From positions 697,457-761,456 of the forward strand of contig RHPI01000772.1 of NCBI GenBank assembly GCA_009103225.1: a stretch of DNA of 64,000 nucleotides, read 5' to 3'. The notes beneath the pieces are model-generated. The model made no database searches. It was not told the DNA's origin and saw only the letters and a program-made list of their open reading frames with translations. Below, in pieces: positions 36,251-50,737 of this stretch. The stretch comes from Chlorokybus atmophyticus. Its lineage: Eukaryota; Streptophyta; Chlorokybophyceae; Chlorokybales; Chlorokybaceae. Position 1 is the stretch's first letter. The number at the start of each line of letters is the position of its first letter. A program made the translations under genes and the position numbers.

Positions 36251-38506
36251 CAAGAACCAAGTTGATCTCAACTTCACGCTTGTGCTCGCAGTTGGGGTCG
36301 CCAAGCTGGGCTTGAAGCCGACCCGGCTCCAATCTTTGCGTTGTATCTTGGTTTCGTGTCACCTCTACAGATTGCAAAGCAGAACTTCTGTGCAATGTTC
36401 AACATGTGCTTGCTGGGCTGGTCGGCTGCAACTTCGTTCATCTTACCGACCCGCACGGTAATATTTAAGTTTGGTTGGGTTCATTTGCTTGCTCCGCGTG
36501 TTGCTTTGTGTCTCGCCCTGACCATACGTCATCACTGTGCAGCTGTTCCATTATCTGTGGCCGTTGCCGTTGCTGCCGATTTCGCCAAGCAAAACCGGTC
36601 TGAATGCAGTTGAGTGAGGCCGGCCGTGTTGTCTCAATATTGATAGTGCGTCAGCATCTATCGTGTGTGCATGTAGTTGTGATGTGTACAGTGTGTTGTA
36701 GTTGTGACGTGTACAGTGCGGCTTGCTAGGTTGGTAGTGTAGACAAGTTCGATTGTGTGACTAGAGTGTGACCAGTGGTCAAGTGCGTTTGTAGAGTGTG
36801 TAACATAGGTATACGTCAGTCACCTGGCGTGCACAGGTGTAAGTGTGCAGATTAAGCTTGGCAGTTGTTAGTGTACAACAATTAAATTGGTGTGTACATT
36901 GTGCGCTTGGTGTACTTCTGGTTTTACATAGTGGTCAAGTTTTGTAGAGTGTGTAACATAGGTACACGTCAGTCACCTGGCGTGCACAGAGTTAAGTGTG
37001 CAGATTAAGCTTGGCAGTTGTTAGTGTACAACAATTAAATTGGTGTGTACATTGTGCGCTTGGTGTACTTCTGGTGTTACATACGCACATAGCACATAGT
37101 TAAATAGCAAACCACACGCAAGTTTCAGCACATGTTGATGGTAATATACGACCATGTCAACGGTGTAGTTTTGCTGTTTAGATTCCGTCACATACCGTAC
37201 TTGTACCATCACAAGTTCTCTTACGTTTGAACTTTGCCCGATATGGACGCAAGGAGGTTTGTACCCGATGGCAATAGTTGTGTGATTGTGTCACACAATG
37301 CACGACCGTCCTTGTCGAAATAGTAATACGACGGTACCAGGATTAGACAGGCCGTTTGAGTACGTCCATGTTTGCATCACAGTGCTATAGAACGCTGTAA
37401 CGCAAAAATGGACGTAATTGAACGTGCAACGCTGTAATGCAATTAAGCTATACATGTGCATTGCCGTTTCGCATTGTACTTACAACCTGACAGCGCTAGC
37501 TATGATTGTAGCTAGCGCTGCTCTGCGCCCCTCGAATTGTCGGCCTTGCTTGCCATTGATGTGTGCTTTTGTTGGCTTGCATGGAGTGCTTTGCTTATAC
37601 ACGCACAACCTTGCACTCTTCAGCTTTGTGATGTAACATTTTGGGCACAAACGCAATGACCTATGGCTTTTGCCTGCAGTGTGTAGTCCAGTTCTGGCTG
37701 CGTAGAGCCTGAGAAACTCTCAGGCACCACACAGCCAGATCTGGACAGTATTGCATTGATGCAGTGATGACCGGTTACAGTGGCCTGATCGCCGGTGCAC
37801 ACCAGATACTGCCCTTTCCTCACCAGAAAAGCTTTTCTTAGTTCACTACTCACTTAGTTCACTACCCTCACAGCCAGTCAGCTAACAGCGAGTAAACGGC
37901 AGCGCCAGTTAGGGCCGGTGTGCGCACCGGTCACCTCAGATACATGTGCCGTACCCTGCCTGCAGCTTCTTGAATTGACTCTGTATTGTGTGGTTGCAGC
38001 TAAACACAACCACACAACAGGCTGGCTTACAGCAGAACTCATCATGCTGTCTTGTCGTCCACTGACATAGCTGCCTTACAGGGGTACGCCTGACACAAAT
38101 GATACTCAGGTAAAAACCGCGGCCTTGGTGCAACAAGACAGAAACGGGGCAGAAAACAATCCACAAGTCAGTATGTGCATGCGTAGTATGTATGGAGGGG
38201 CGTGGTTTGGAGCCTGTTCATGCTGAGTAAGCAAATAATAGCTTACTTAGCTGTTGATAAGCAGAGCTCAGCCCCCCCATGCATGGTTGCGCACTTCCTA
38301 GCGTGGCTTAGTCGGCCAAGCCAGGTCTCACACTGTGTGACACGTGGCCTGACACAGATGATACTCTAGGCACAGTATCTGCGGCGCCCCTGGTGTGGCA
38401 AGAAGGCGTAGCAAACAACATACAATAGTGATCTAGAGTGAGCGAATAGAGTTAGGGAGACAGACACAACAACTGCAACTGGTCTGCTAGTGTCTTGCTT
38501 GGTTGT
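36251..38506. other. Intergenic region with tandem duplication
   Basis: About 2.25 kb of mixed sequence with no gene recognised. It contains the tandem repeat at 36774-37084. Confidence 0.45.
36774..37084. repeat. Tandem duplication, about 156-bp unit, two copies
   Basis: Units start at AGTGGTCAAG (36774) and again at 36930, and run through GTGTAACATAGGTA, CGTCAGTCACCTGGCGTGCA and TTGGTGTACTTCTGG in the same order. Copies differ by a few substitutions and small indels, so the duplication is recent but not new. Confidence 0.85.
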
Positions 38507-41055
<2,549 letters not shown>

Positions 41056-41959
41056 GGCAGCCACTGGTTGGCGTTCAGATACATGTCTTTTGGTAGTACG
41101 AGCGTGCTTATATGTAATAAAGTGTAGACTCTTGTAATATATAAGACTCATGTAATATGAAGGCAAGAACAGGATAGATACTGTTGTGATCCATCGACAC
41201 ACCTCTATTCTCATCTTGTACCCCTTTCCTTGCAACACCATCATCATCACAACGTGCCATTGGGTTTTCTGTACGTGTAAACCCTTCGCATACACAACCA
41301 TTTAGTATACGCAGCACATGGGGACCTCACTGACCTGCACATGCCAAACCGCTAGACTGCAAAGGCACTTGTGCCCAAGCGTACTTATAGCTGCTTGTGC
41401 TTGTGATCAAGGAGTTAAGTCTTTCCATTTGCTCACTGTGACTGTTGATCAATACTTTTCATGCGCAAATACAGTAGCAAAACAAACAAATAAACACAAG
41501 ACACATGCGCAGGTAACTACTACACTCGCGATGTATGCATGCAATATAGAAAGCAGTACGTTGGGTCCCGCAGCAGCAGCACTACCAACACACGAGCAAA
41601 AACACAACCAACACATTCACGCCACATTCACACACACGTGCACCAGCACACATGCAGAGGCAGAGGCAGAGGCATGCGGGCAAACATCCTGAGGGGGGGG
41701 GGGGGGGGGGGGGANCATACACATACATGCGCACAGAAACAGAAGTGATGGTTACTGCAAGTTCTGTGTGGCTCCGTTAGTGGTTAACGGTTATGGTGAC
41801 GGTAACGGTAACGGCTGCGGTTGCTGCTTTCATTATCATACAGTTTGGTTTACTAGCACCATCATGAGTTTTTGCATGTTTTGCGCTGCATCGGAACTAG
41901 GCGGGACAATGAAGTGGCGTGACAAAGTGCGTTTTATGTTACATTTGGCATGACTCGGT
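41056..41959. other. Intergenic region with poly-G tract
   Basis: 3' flank of the root-cap-like gene. A run of about 21 G (41693-41713) stops at an N (41715). Just after it is a short GGTTAACGGTTATGGTGACGG quasi-repeat near 41780. No gene. Confidence 0.5.
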
Positions 41960-42034
41960 TTAGATTGGGATGACTCGGTTCAGATTTTACAAGTCGACTC
42001 ATAGGGTTGCTATCCGCAGTATGTTATTGATTCA

Positions 42035-42250
42035 TTGCGCGATGCCACTCAACACTCTTTTCCCGATCTTGCTCGCTTTGCGGATGAAGGTTGTATTGCA
42101 ATTCTGCTGGCAAAGGTCACTATTACCAAATTTTGCAATGCGTACCTTACAATGTTCAAGGCTCATGGAGCCATTAACGAGCAGCAACGACTATTACTCG
42201 TCGTTGAGAGGTTCATTGCTGAAAAAAAGCTTATGGATTATCAACAATAA
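42035..42250 (+). pseudogene. Unrecognised protein fragment in the island
   Basis: A 71-codon frame (HSFPDLARFADEGCIAILL, ERFIAEKKLMDYQQ), a TAA, and then the same frame continues for about 35 codons with protein-like content. I do not recognise the family. The single stop suggests a decayed gene of the island. Confidence 0.35.
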
Positions 42251-42639
42251 ACCGTTACTGCCGACAATTCACAAGCTCTTGTTCCAATGCCATTGGCGGA
42301 GATAAATAAGCATGTACACACGTTTCGGCTCGCTTACACGGAGTTGCACGATCGCCATGCTGCATGAGAGATGGAAAACTTATAGTTTACCCGTGTAGCT
42401 TGGTTCAAATCATGTTTAATGTTGCTTACAAATTGCTGTATTAATGTGTTGCCATCGTGTACAGTGCGGTTCCGCGATAATGGTAACACGCTTGTTATCG
42501 CATATCGTATAATTGCAACACGTGTTGATCTACTTGTCCAACAAAATGACTAGTTGACTATGATACACATGCTCGTTAATGACTCATTAACAACTGAGTA
42601 TTGTGGTTGCAATTTGTGATGAGTTACTTAATTTACCTA

Positions 42640-42830
42640 CCGTATTTACTCGAACACAAGCCCCCACTTTAAACATAAGGCCCCCACCCTTTTTTCTTGG
42701 GGTGGCCTATATTCTAGCCTATTCTTGCCTGTACAATGGGGTTTTTTACAAAGGCCCACCCTTGTTTTAACCAAAGGGCTTGTATACAGGGGGGNNNNGG
42801 GGGGGGGGGCTTTTGTTTGAGTACATACGG
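42640..42830. mobile_element. Small TIR element (MITE) with TA target duplication
   Basis: The left end CCGTATTTACTCGAACACAA and the right end (read on the other strand) CCGTATGTACTCAAACAAAA form terminal inverted repeats of about 27 bp that continue into C/G runs. Both ends are flanked by TA (42638-42639 and 42831-42832), as in Tc1/mariner-type insertions. The interior (191 bp) has no coding content and contains NNNN at 42795-42798, in a G run. Confidence 0.8.
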
Positions 42831-44219
42831 TAACAATGAGGATACCAAATCAATTGTGCAATGCATGAAGCACCCCATGTCATCAGCTGTTTATTCATAC
42901 CAACCATGACGCAAGTCCTCATCTTTATTTTGCACAAGATACTTTTCAAGTGTACATGAACTCGAAATCATCGTTTAGATTAATGTTTCAGTAATCGTAC
43001 TAGCATATTGGCTGCTTCATTGTATGTGAGGCATTTGTATTCTTTCTATTGCCCGGCCTTCATGACAAAAACGAGTTGCATCAATTGGGCTAGAGGTATG
43101 CATGAATCATCGTTTGCACGCCGGTTTTACGGTTCATTATATGTTACAGTGTTTGGAAGACTTCATACTGACTCGTGCCTGGTTAAAACTGTCTTTTACA
43201 TTTGGCATAGAAAAACTTGGCTGCACATGTGCACGCCACGTTCAACATGTTCAATAATCGATTCGCTATGAACCATGCCATATTGGTATTATATCTTTTA
43301 TATTTATATTATATTAAGCATTTGTGTGTCAGTAAAATACCCAATGGCGGTCCGTTTTGATTGTCATGTTGTCTCTTGAATTCAATCTCTTCCGTAATGC
43401 TTTTGCTAATCATATCGTTAACGTCCATGTGAGTTAAGTCGTCGGTGAAAATTTGGTCGGGCATGCAGGCTACGTTGTCAAGAATACTTATTTGCCTTCA
43501 TGATAAGCCATTGGCTATGCCTTCATGCTTCTTAAGCATTGTACATTGTCTTCAGTGTTGAGCTTACTTGTTCGGCTGATGTATTGTTTGGTTTCCAAAC
43601 AAAAGTTGTTAAGTTAACGAGAAATGGAGGCGCAACAGAATGGTGTTAGATGGCATTTATTGTGCTGTGTTAAAAGATTCTTGGGGGGTATGGGGGGCCA
43701 TCCAACCTCGTACCAATGGATTGGGTGATTGTAGAACGCGCTTTAACACGCGACTGTTGCACTCCTTTCAATCGCGCGCTCCTTTACTGCGTCGTTTGCC
43801 GTTTGCCATTGCATTCGGCGGCCAAAGATGCTTGTAATGTTGTGGATGCCTTTTTCGCCACTTTTAGCAACTGCGCTAACAGCATCGCCGCCTCGTCATT
43901 TATCTCGCATTTCATCGACTGCGGCGTAACGGTTGGGCCACTGTTTGCTTGTAGTACGGATTCAATCGATTGGTTTCAAAGGAAATGCAATGGTTCCACA
44001 TGAGAATAAGAAAATCATTATGTTGCATTGATGATGTAATGCCATCACTCTTGATGTGGCAATTGTGATTTTTACCTTTAACCGTCTCTGCAATTTTCCA
44101 TGCCACCATTGATGTTTAGACAGTATGGATGTGTGCGCATCGCAGGCGCCGTCGGATGGAAGTTAACCTAAGGTCTCGTATTAGATTGTTGTGCTATTGC
44201 GCCATTGCGGTATTGCGCC

Positions 44220-44264
44220 CATATGTCACCATATGGTACACATGGCAGCATATGGTGACATATG
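44220..44264. repeat. Perfect 16-bp inverted repeat
   Basis: CATATGTCACCATATG (44220-44235) and its exact reverse complement CATATGGTGACATATG (44249-44264), with a 13-bp spacer. Each arm is itself quasi-palindromic. Related CATATG palindromes recur at 48540-48820, at the other side of the Helitron-like relic. Confidence 0.85.
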
Positions 44265-44350
44265 GTTGTATACGATATTATACCGATGCATGTTACGTCA
44301 AGTCCAAATGAGTATATTTTTTATGAAGGCCATGATCTAGGATGGTGACG

Positions 44351-44603
44351 GCGAGATTGGCGGTGGCGTGAATGTATTGAGGACTATGTGTCGGGAATGT
44401 GGCAGTTACATTACTGGGAGTTGAGGTCGAGGTTGCTCTATTATTACGTCAGTTTGGAGACGCTTTGTGAACACTGGTTGGACGGTGACGGAGAGGTTTG
44501 CGGTGGTGCAGATGTAATACGAACTCTTAATATCCGGCAAGTGGCAGCTAATCATGTTGCTCTCTGTCACGTCAGGTTGGAGACGCTTTGTGAACACTGG
44601 CTG
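44351..44603. repeat. Imperfect tandem duplication, about 123-140 bp unit
   Basis: The segment GGAGACGCTTTGTGAACACTGG occurs at 44456-44477 and 44579-44600, preceded in both copies by similar GTGGCAG and ACGTCAG blocks in the same order. Confidence 0.7.
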
Positions 44604-45294
44604 CAGTGTACCTAATGGCTTTTTATGTGGCAAAGTGTACAATGGGATTTTGTTTCAAAAATGCCGTGCTGCTCTATGTGTGGCTTTGTTCAATTTTATG
44701 CTCTCAATGTTTCCCCGATGCGATGTACGTCCTCGTCCGAATCAGCTTACAAAATCGCCAATATTTTATGGCTGAACACACGCAACGTCAGCAGAAGTAA
44801 ATTATCTGTGACCGGTGTCGTCAAGGTTCTTCCCGCTCAGCTGACTTTGCGTTCCATAGTGGTGTATACATTTGCCAGGTGTTACAGTCACATCCTATAG
44901 ACGTGCAGTTGTTGTTATTGTTGAACACGACCACTGTTTTACGCAACTTGTACAACCCATGTGGTTTTCCATCTGGTTTGGTTCAACAGTTGATTATAGT
45001 GAATAGTCCATTCATTCATTGAGATCAGCTAGGAAGTTCTTCACTTAATTGTGTCAAGAAGGTATTGGTTGAGCTCGTCGTATCCAACCCGTTGGTTCAA
45101 AAATACAGCGCTCTATATGAGCAACCATTTGGTTCGTGGCATTCCCATTGTGAGTTCCGCTATAATACAAAACATTGTGTCACGTCACCAAGAACGCAAC
45201 CCACTCAATGTTGTCGACAGTAACGCACATCACTACGTGGTGACTACGTTGTTATCAATTCCCGTTCGCAGCAACTCAAATCCATGTTGACGTT

Positions 45295-48200
45295 TTGATG
45301 CGCGCTGGCCATATGCAGTTACGTGATCCGCCCATTCAACTTGAATTGCAAGTACAGTTCAACGGCCAGTACAATGTCGCTAATGTCACCATTGAAACAG
45401 CATTGTTTCCCATGCTATTTTCAGTTGGCCATGGTTTTTATGATGGCAATGTGTATCAAAGATTGTTGGACAATCTCATGGTTCGCTGCTCGCAAAGCTT
45501 TTCGCTATTTACGTTGTACAAGCCTTACTTGCTACTGATGTATCATGTTCGACAGTTTATTACCATGGTCAATAAGTGTCGCAAAGTTGCAAGCGAAGAA
45601 CATATCCATAAATATCTACAAAAACACCATGATGCGACCATCAATGACGCTATTCAACGTGTTGTTAACATTGAGTGCCAGGTGATGTGACTGGATCTCC
45701 CAATTGGCATCGACAACAGCTTAATGATCTTCCGTGTTTGGTACAATACTAGGGCATGCCTACTCTTTTTATTACCCTGACTGCTGATGAAGTCCAGCAC
45801 TAAGTTTTTACAATTAGCAAACTTACAGCGCGTGTTGCAAAAAATATCAACATCGTTGTCGTGACAAGATGCTCCAATTGAATGCGCTTATTCATTTTAT
45901 CATGTATCTAAATTCTTTAAAGAGTACATTGAACAATGCGATATCTTGGGCCGTGTCATGCATCACGTGATCAGGTACGAAACACAACATTGTGGATCGT
46001 TGCATGCACATATTATGCCATGGCTGCACCCTAATGACATTGAAAGCGTGTGCAATGAGATACTAGCGTTCATTCCAGGCAATTTTGATGCAAAACAACA
46101 ACAATCAATTGTGCCATGTGATGGTAAGTTGGAGATTTTGCATGAGTATGTGGTTCAAAGCAAATGCAGCGATATTGGAATAGGCTGTCGCGCATACAAC
46201 AAACAATGTGACATGGAATTTCCATATTCAGTTCCATATTCAGTTAAAATGAACACAAGCCCCAGTTCAACAACCATATGCACAGGTATGAATATTATCG
46301 GCCACGATACTGCGATCGCGATGTAGTTCCATATCATCAAGTGCTATTGCTGTTATGGGGTGAACATGTAAATGTGTTGTGTGTGACAGTCATGGGAGCA
46401 AGTACCTTTTCAAGTACCAAGTATCAAAAAGATGGAGCCTATTAAAACTCTGAACGACGCCATTAATGCCAATGTCTTAGGGCTTTAAGGTTTTACACTC
46501 AACGCGCTATGTGTCATTGTATTTGTTTAAACAAATTGCTCCTGCGGAGGCAGCATTAATCTATTAGAAATTCCGATTTTTCAGATGTCGGGTACTGTCA
46601 CATATGATACACGTTCTACAACAACACGAGCGTACATTGCAACATGCTAAATAGATTCTGGTGTACCCAGTTGACATATACTATGCTAAGCCAAAAGAAT
46701 TGAAGCAAATTACTTTGTACAAGCAATTTTGCCGTTTTGTGCAACATGAAAAACACAAACCTGCTCCCAGAGGTAATGTACGTGCTTTGCTTGATTGATT
46801 TGGTGGCAACTTTACGAACTCAGCACGCCGCGCATTATATGATTTTCAGACTATCATCCCACATACCATATTGAGGAATATTACTTTAACCTGCTATTAC
46901 AAAGTGTTGTTTTCCGCAACGAAGCTGAGTTATTACCCCCCAGCAATACCGCAGGCAAGTATCTCTTAGAGTGTGTGCAGCGTGGTTTAATTACCGACAC
47001 CACACGCACATTGCATACTCACATTATGGAATATGCCCAGCAACACCTATATAATGATGTCAACATCCAGCAATTGATTACTTCCATGGCCAGGGAGGTT
47101 GATGCTGGAGAACATCAAGAATGTTCAGCAACAGCAACAGATGAGTACATTACTGGTGCGTGTGACATCCAAGAATTTGCCAATATATCCATGTGTACAA
47201 GATAAAAAAACAACAAACAATATCCAACAGAATTTGTGCACAAATAATGGGCTTGCATGTGATATTGGGGTGTCCAGGAGCTGGCAAAACATATCTGATC
47301 AAACACATTACACATCAATTGCGCACAGCAGGTTTACTAGTTTTGTTGAGCGCAACAACCGGAGCAGCTGCTGCACGACTGAGTCCATATGCGCAAACTG
47401 CACATACCAATTCTACTATTCCAGTCGATGGTCAAATTGTATCATATTTTAGTGCTACGCACGACATATACAAACGACTGGCAGCGTGTCATGTTTTTGT
47501 AATTGAATTTTCCATGATAGCAGGGCGATTTTGTAACTTGATGTGCCTACGTATACGGCAAGTTCATATATGAGGTTTTTGGAACCACGTGGCTGTGGTA
47601 TTGGTGGGAGATCACAAACAACTTCCTGCAGTTTGCTATCATTAAACAGAAGACAATACCCAAGTTTGTACCAGGTGCCACATTTTCGAATGTCGCATTT
47701 GGTCAATTCGTGTGCAATATGAACTTGCAGTATCAGTGCGCCATGTTTCAGACCTTGAGTTTGCCAAATTTTTGAGTAATACCCCATCCACTGTCCCCAC
47801 ATCATCAGCTATCTATTCAATTTTAGTCTGATGGTTGGTTTCCGATCAGTTGCTGAGGCAAATTCTCGACAACACAATAGTGTTGTGTTCCCATGTAGAG
47901 GACGTTTTGCAGTTTCATAACATGGTGTTGCATCAGCAGTTCTCACAATCCCAAATCCATCAGGTGCAAATTCATACTAATGCTGCTCTAGTGCCAGAAC
48001 TACAGGACTGGTTGCAAAAACCCAAGTTCAACTTGTTGCCGCGTGTTGCGGTTGGAGCAAAGGTGTTGATTCTGAAAATTATGAGTTTGAACGATGGGGC
48101 TGCCAATGGTGCTGTAGCAACAGTTCAGAAACTTTGCATTTACAACGGCAATCTGATCAGTATGTGTGTGAAAGTCGCCTCAACACACGACACACACGCA

Positions 48201-48480
48201 CGACACATAAGCTCATATGGGTACGACGCACAACCCACAAACACACCACTTGTCAAGGCAAAACCTATCTCACAAATACATTTCCATTGCAGTTAGCCTA
48301 TGCAATGACTGTTCACAAGGCCTAAGGGACCACATTAGGACACAATACTCCGGTTCACATGCAGAGTGCATTTAGACCTGAATTGTGGTATGTGGCGCTC
48401 TCACTTGTGACCAATCGATCACTGTTAAGCCTGACACGACTGTCAGAGCCTCAGGAAATGACACCGGTTCCGTGGGATTA
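45295..48480 (+). pseudogene. Helitron-type Rep (HUH) and PIF1-like helicase relic
   Basis: Fragments in correct order but in different frames: 45295-45690 (FPMLFSVGHGFYDG; SLFTLYKPYLLLMYHVRQ, the Helitron N-terminal block); about 45690-45800 (GSPNWHRQQLNDLP, PTLFITLTADE); 45946-46326 with RYETQHCGSLHAHIMPWL, whose HAH is the HUH endonuclease motif; about 46330-46790 (LLLWGEHVNV; VYPVDIYYAKPKELKQ); 47193-47573, a PIF1-type helicase with Walker A GCPGAGKT and ATTGAAAARLS; 47835-48296; and 48359-48480 (ELWYVALSLVTNRSLL). Helitrons are rolling-circle transposons whose single RepHel protein has this order. Numerous stops and frame changes mean no functional protein is made. The Asp-Glu of the helicase Walker B box is also eroded (VIEFSM). 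Confidence 0.8.
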
Positions 48481-48498
48481 TCTGCAAGGTGAGTTCAT

Positions 48499-48907
48499 GC
48501 AGTCACACGATACTGTGGCGCAGTTCGTTCGAACATGGCAGCACATGGTAGCATATATGGACATATGTTGCCATATGCAGATCATCTGCATATGATATAT
48601 GTTACCATATGTTAACGTATGGTGGAGGATCAATGTACACATGATCGCCAATGTACGTCCATGTAGTCACTTTCCATGATAAGTATTTTCAAATTGTTGC
48701 ATCGCACGCAGTCACGTACTGTGGCGAAGTTTGTTCGAACATGGCAATATATATGGTAGCATATATAAGCATTTGTTGCCATCTGCAGATATGTATTACC
48801 ATATGGTAACATATGGTGGAGGATCGTCGTACACATAATCGCGCTCGCCAGTGTACTTACATGTAGTTTTTCCATGGTAAGTATCATAAAATCGTTGCAT
48901 CACATGT
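48499..48907. repeat. Degenerate tandem repeat, about 209-bp unit, with CATATG palindromes
   Basis: The block GCAGTCAC...ACTGTGGCG.AGTT.GTTCGAACATGG occurs at 48499 and again at 48708, followed both times by CATATG-rich palindromic sequence and GGTGGAGGATC. The first copy includes the near-perfect palindrome at 48572-48594. It lies directly 3' of the Helitron-like coding relic. Confidence 0.75.
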
Positions 48908-49263
48908 GTAATCGTTGGATTGAGTAGCCATTTGACAAGCTGCATGCAATAGGGTGCATGCTTACTGATTGGTGATTAGTGCAATGTGACCATTGCATAT
49001 TATTACAGGGCTTCAAAATACAAAGCTGAAACCAGCGACGGCACTAGTGTCTTTGGTGTCATCCTGCTCTTATTCACTGGCGCTCGTGAGAGCGTCAACC
49101 TCGTCTACTTCCACTTAGTCTGTCACATCCAGGTACGTAGCTGAGTGTGCAGATATTGGCAGCGGAATGATGTCGACTGTGTGCCTACCCAGCCACCAGC
49201 AACCATTCACTTACATTGGTTATGCTGTGCAGCATGGATTCCGATGCTTAGGAACTTAACAAG

Positions 49264-49503
49264 TTGAACTCGCATCTGTTTAATGATGAACTTGGAATTA
49301 AACGCCAACGCACCAGCAGCGGCAGCAGAGGAGGTTTTGGACGAGCATTGTCTGCAAAGCAAATGTGGTCATGCAACAACGCTGGTGTCACTCCCGACAA
49401 ATTAGAAGGACTGCTCACTAAGACCGAAGAAGATAAGTTGATCCGCGCTGCTAAAGAACGGGCTTCAAAATTCCGCGTCAAAAATAGGATGCCATTGCCC
49501 CAG
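49264..49503 (+). CDS. Unrecognised island reading frame, possibly an exon
   Basis: An 80-codon frame, charged and Lys/Glu-rich (GVTPDKLEGLLTKTEEDKL, RAAKERASKFRVKNRMPLPQ), ends at a donor-like CAG|GTACATA. A GTTAG acceptor at 49550 continues it for about 50 codons. No family recognised. Confidence 0.35.
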
Positions 49504-50119
49504 GTACATAATATATGCAACTCTTGCATACATTAACGCTGTTCTGTTAGGAGCTTGTATCTTCTACATCCGCAAGATGGGCATCAACGTTAAAGATGAG
49601 TCAAAGCGCCAGGTCGCATACAAGTTATGAGACGCCTAGCTTTGCCAAAACAACCCGGATCTTCCTGACAGTGCAGATCCGCTTCTGGCTAATTAAGTAT
49701 GAATGCACTTCTTGCTAGTGTTAGATTATTACATTGTGTGTAATATTGCAAAGGTATGTGTAACACAGAAATGCATCACACAGGTCTTTGAACTGGTACA
49801 CATTCGCAAAGTGTGCATCTAGGATGCAGCTCACCTCATGTCTGCGGGTAAAGCTGAGAAGATCCTCAACCAGATCAACAAAGCTGATTTATGTAGAGAT
49901 GTTGGCTGCTAATGTTCCCAATCATTAGATAGACGTACAGTTGATTCCATGTGTAACACATTCACATAAATATTATTCATGTAGTCGTGTTAATGACAAC
50001 ATAACAACTGCATGCTGCAGGTGGCTGAGAATGTGTAGTCCGCTTCATTCAGCAGCACGCAATGCAACCCCAAACAATCTGCGGGCAGCAGCACGCTGTG
50101 CAAAAAACCGTCAGTAGAT

Positions 50120-50250
50120 GAGCTGGATGGTGCGCGTTGCATCTACAAACTCACGTACCTGAAAAGTGGAAAAGTCTACATTGGTTAAAGCAGCACCCCC
50201 TACGTCGTTTTATGGAGCACAAGCGATCTCCTCCCAAGAAATTACATAAA
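50120..50250 (+). pseudogene. GIY-YIG nuclease fragment
   Basis: The frame around 50120-50185 reads DELDGARCIYKLTYLKSGKV and then YIG followed by TAA (50186-50188), matching the GIY...YIG core. In a shifted frame RFMEHKRSPPKK follows, matching the conserved R..H segment of the nuclease. One stop and one frame change make it a relic. Such nucleases are common in mobile introns, large DNA viruses and transposons. Confidence 0.6.
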
Positions 50251-50737
50251 TAAAACACTTGGTTTATCAAAAGGATTTCAAGAAACAAGCAGTGATGCAT
50301 GTTTTTGATGTAGCATAGAGCAAACAACTTTCAGATCGGTTGGAAGCAAAGTACATTGCACAGTGTGACTAATGTGGCAAAATGGGTTATGGTATTGATC
50401 ATGGCAGTCTGAGTAGATTCAGGGCATTTTGGGCACGACAACGCATTGGTAATAGCTGGTAGTAGCTTTGGGAAATACAAAAGGAAGCGTTCTTGAGTAT
50501 CCAATTCACATTAGTCCTTACGCATTAACATGTCATTGCGTTCTGCTCTGCATGTAAATCTGCGTTACGATTGTTGCATTGGCAGAGAGTGAGTCTCGCA
50601 CACAGCACCAACACACACCAGCATACTATGCATCTATTGCTGGGTTGGCACATTAGTTAATCTTCCCACACAATATGTGCGGCATACAAGTGGATGCGTG
50701 TTTCTAGTAACAACATAGCCATACAGATATCAACAGA

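Noticed and set aside
48134-48325. Separate small gene inside the helicase relic
   Set aside because: Other-frame reading of the decayed PIF1-like segment.
49264-49536. Host ribosomal or nuclear protein exon
   Set aside because: Charged, exon-like frame, but I could not match a family; left as unknown.
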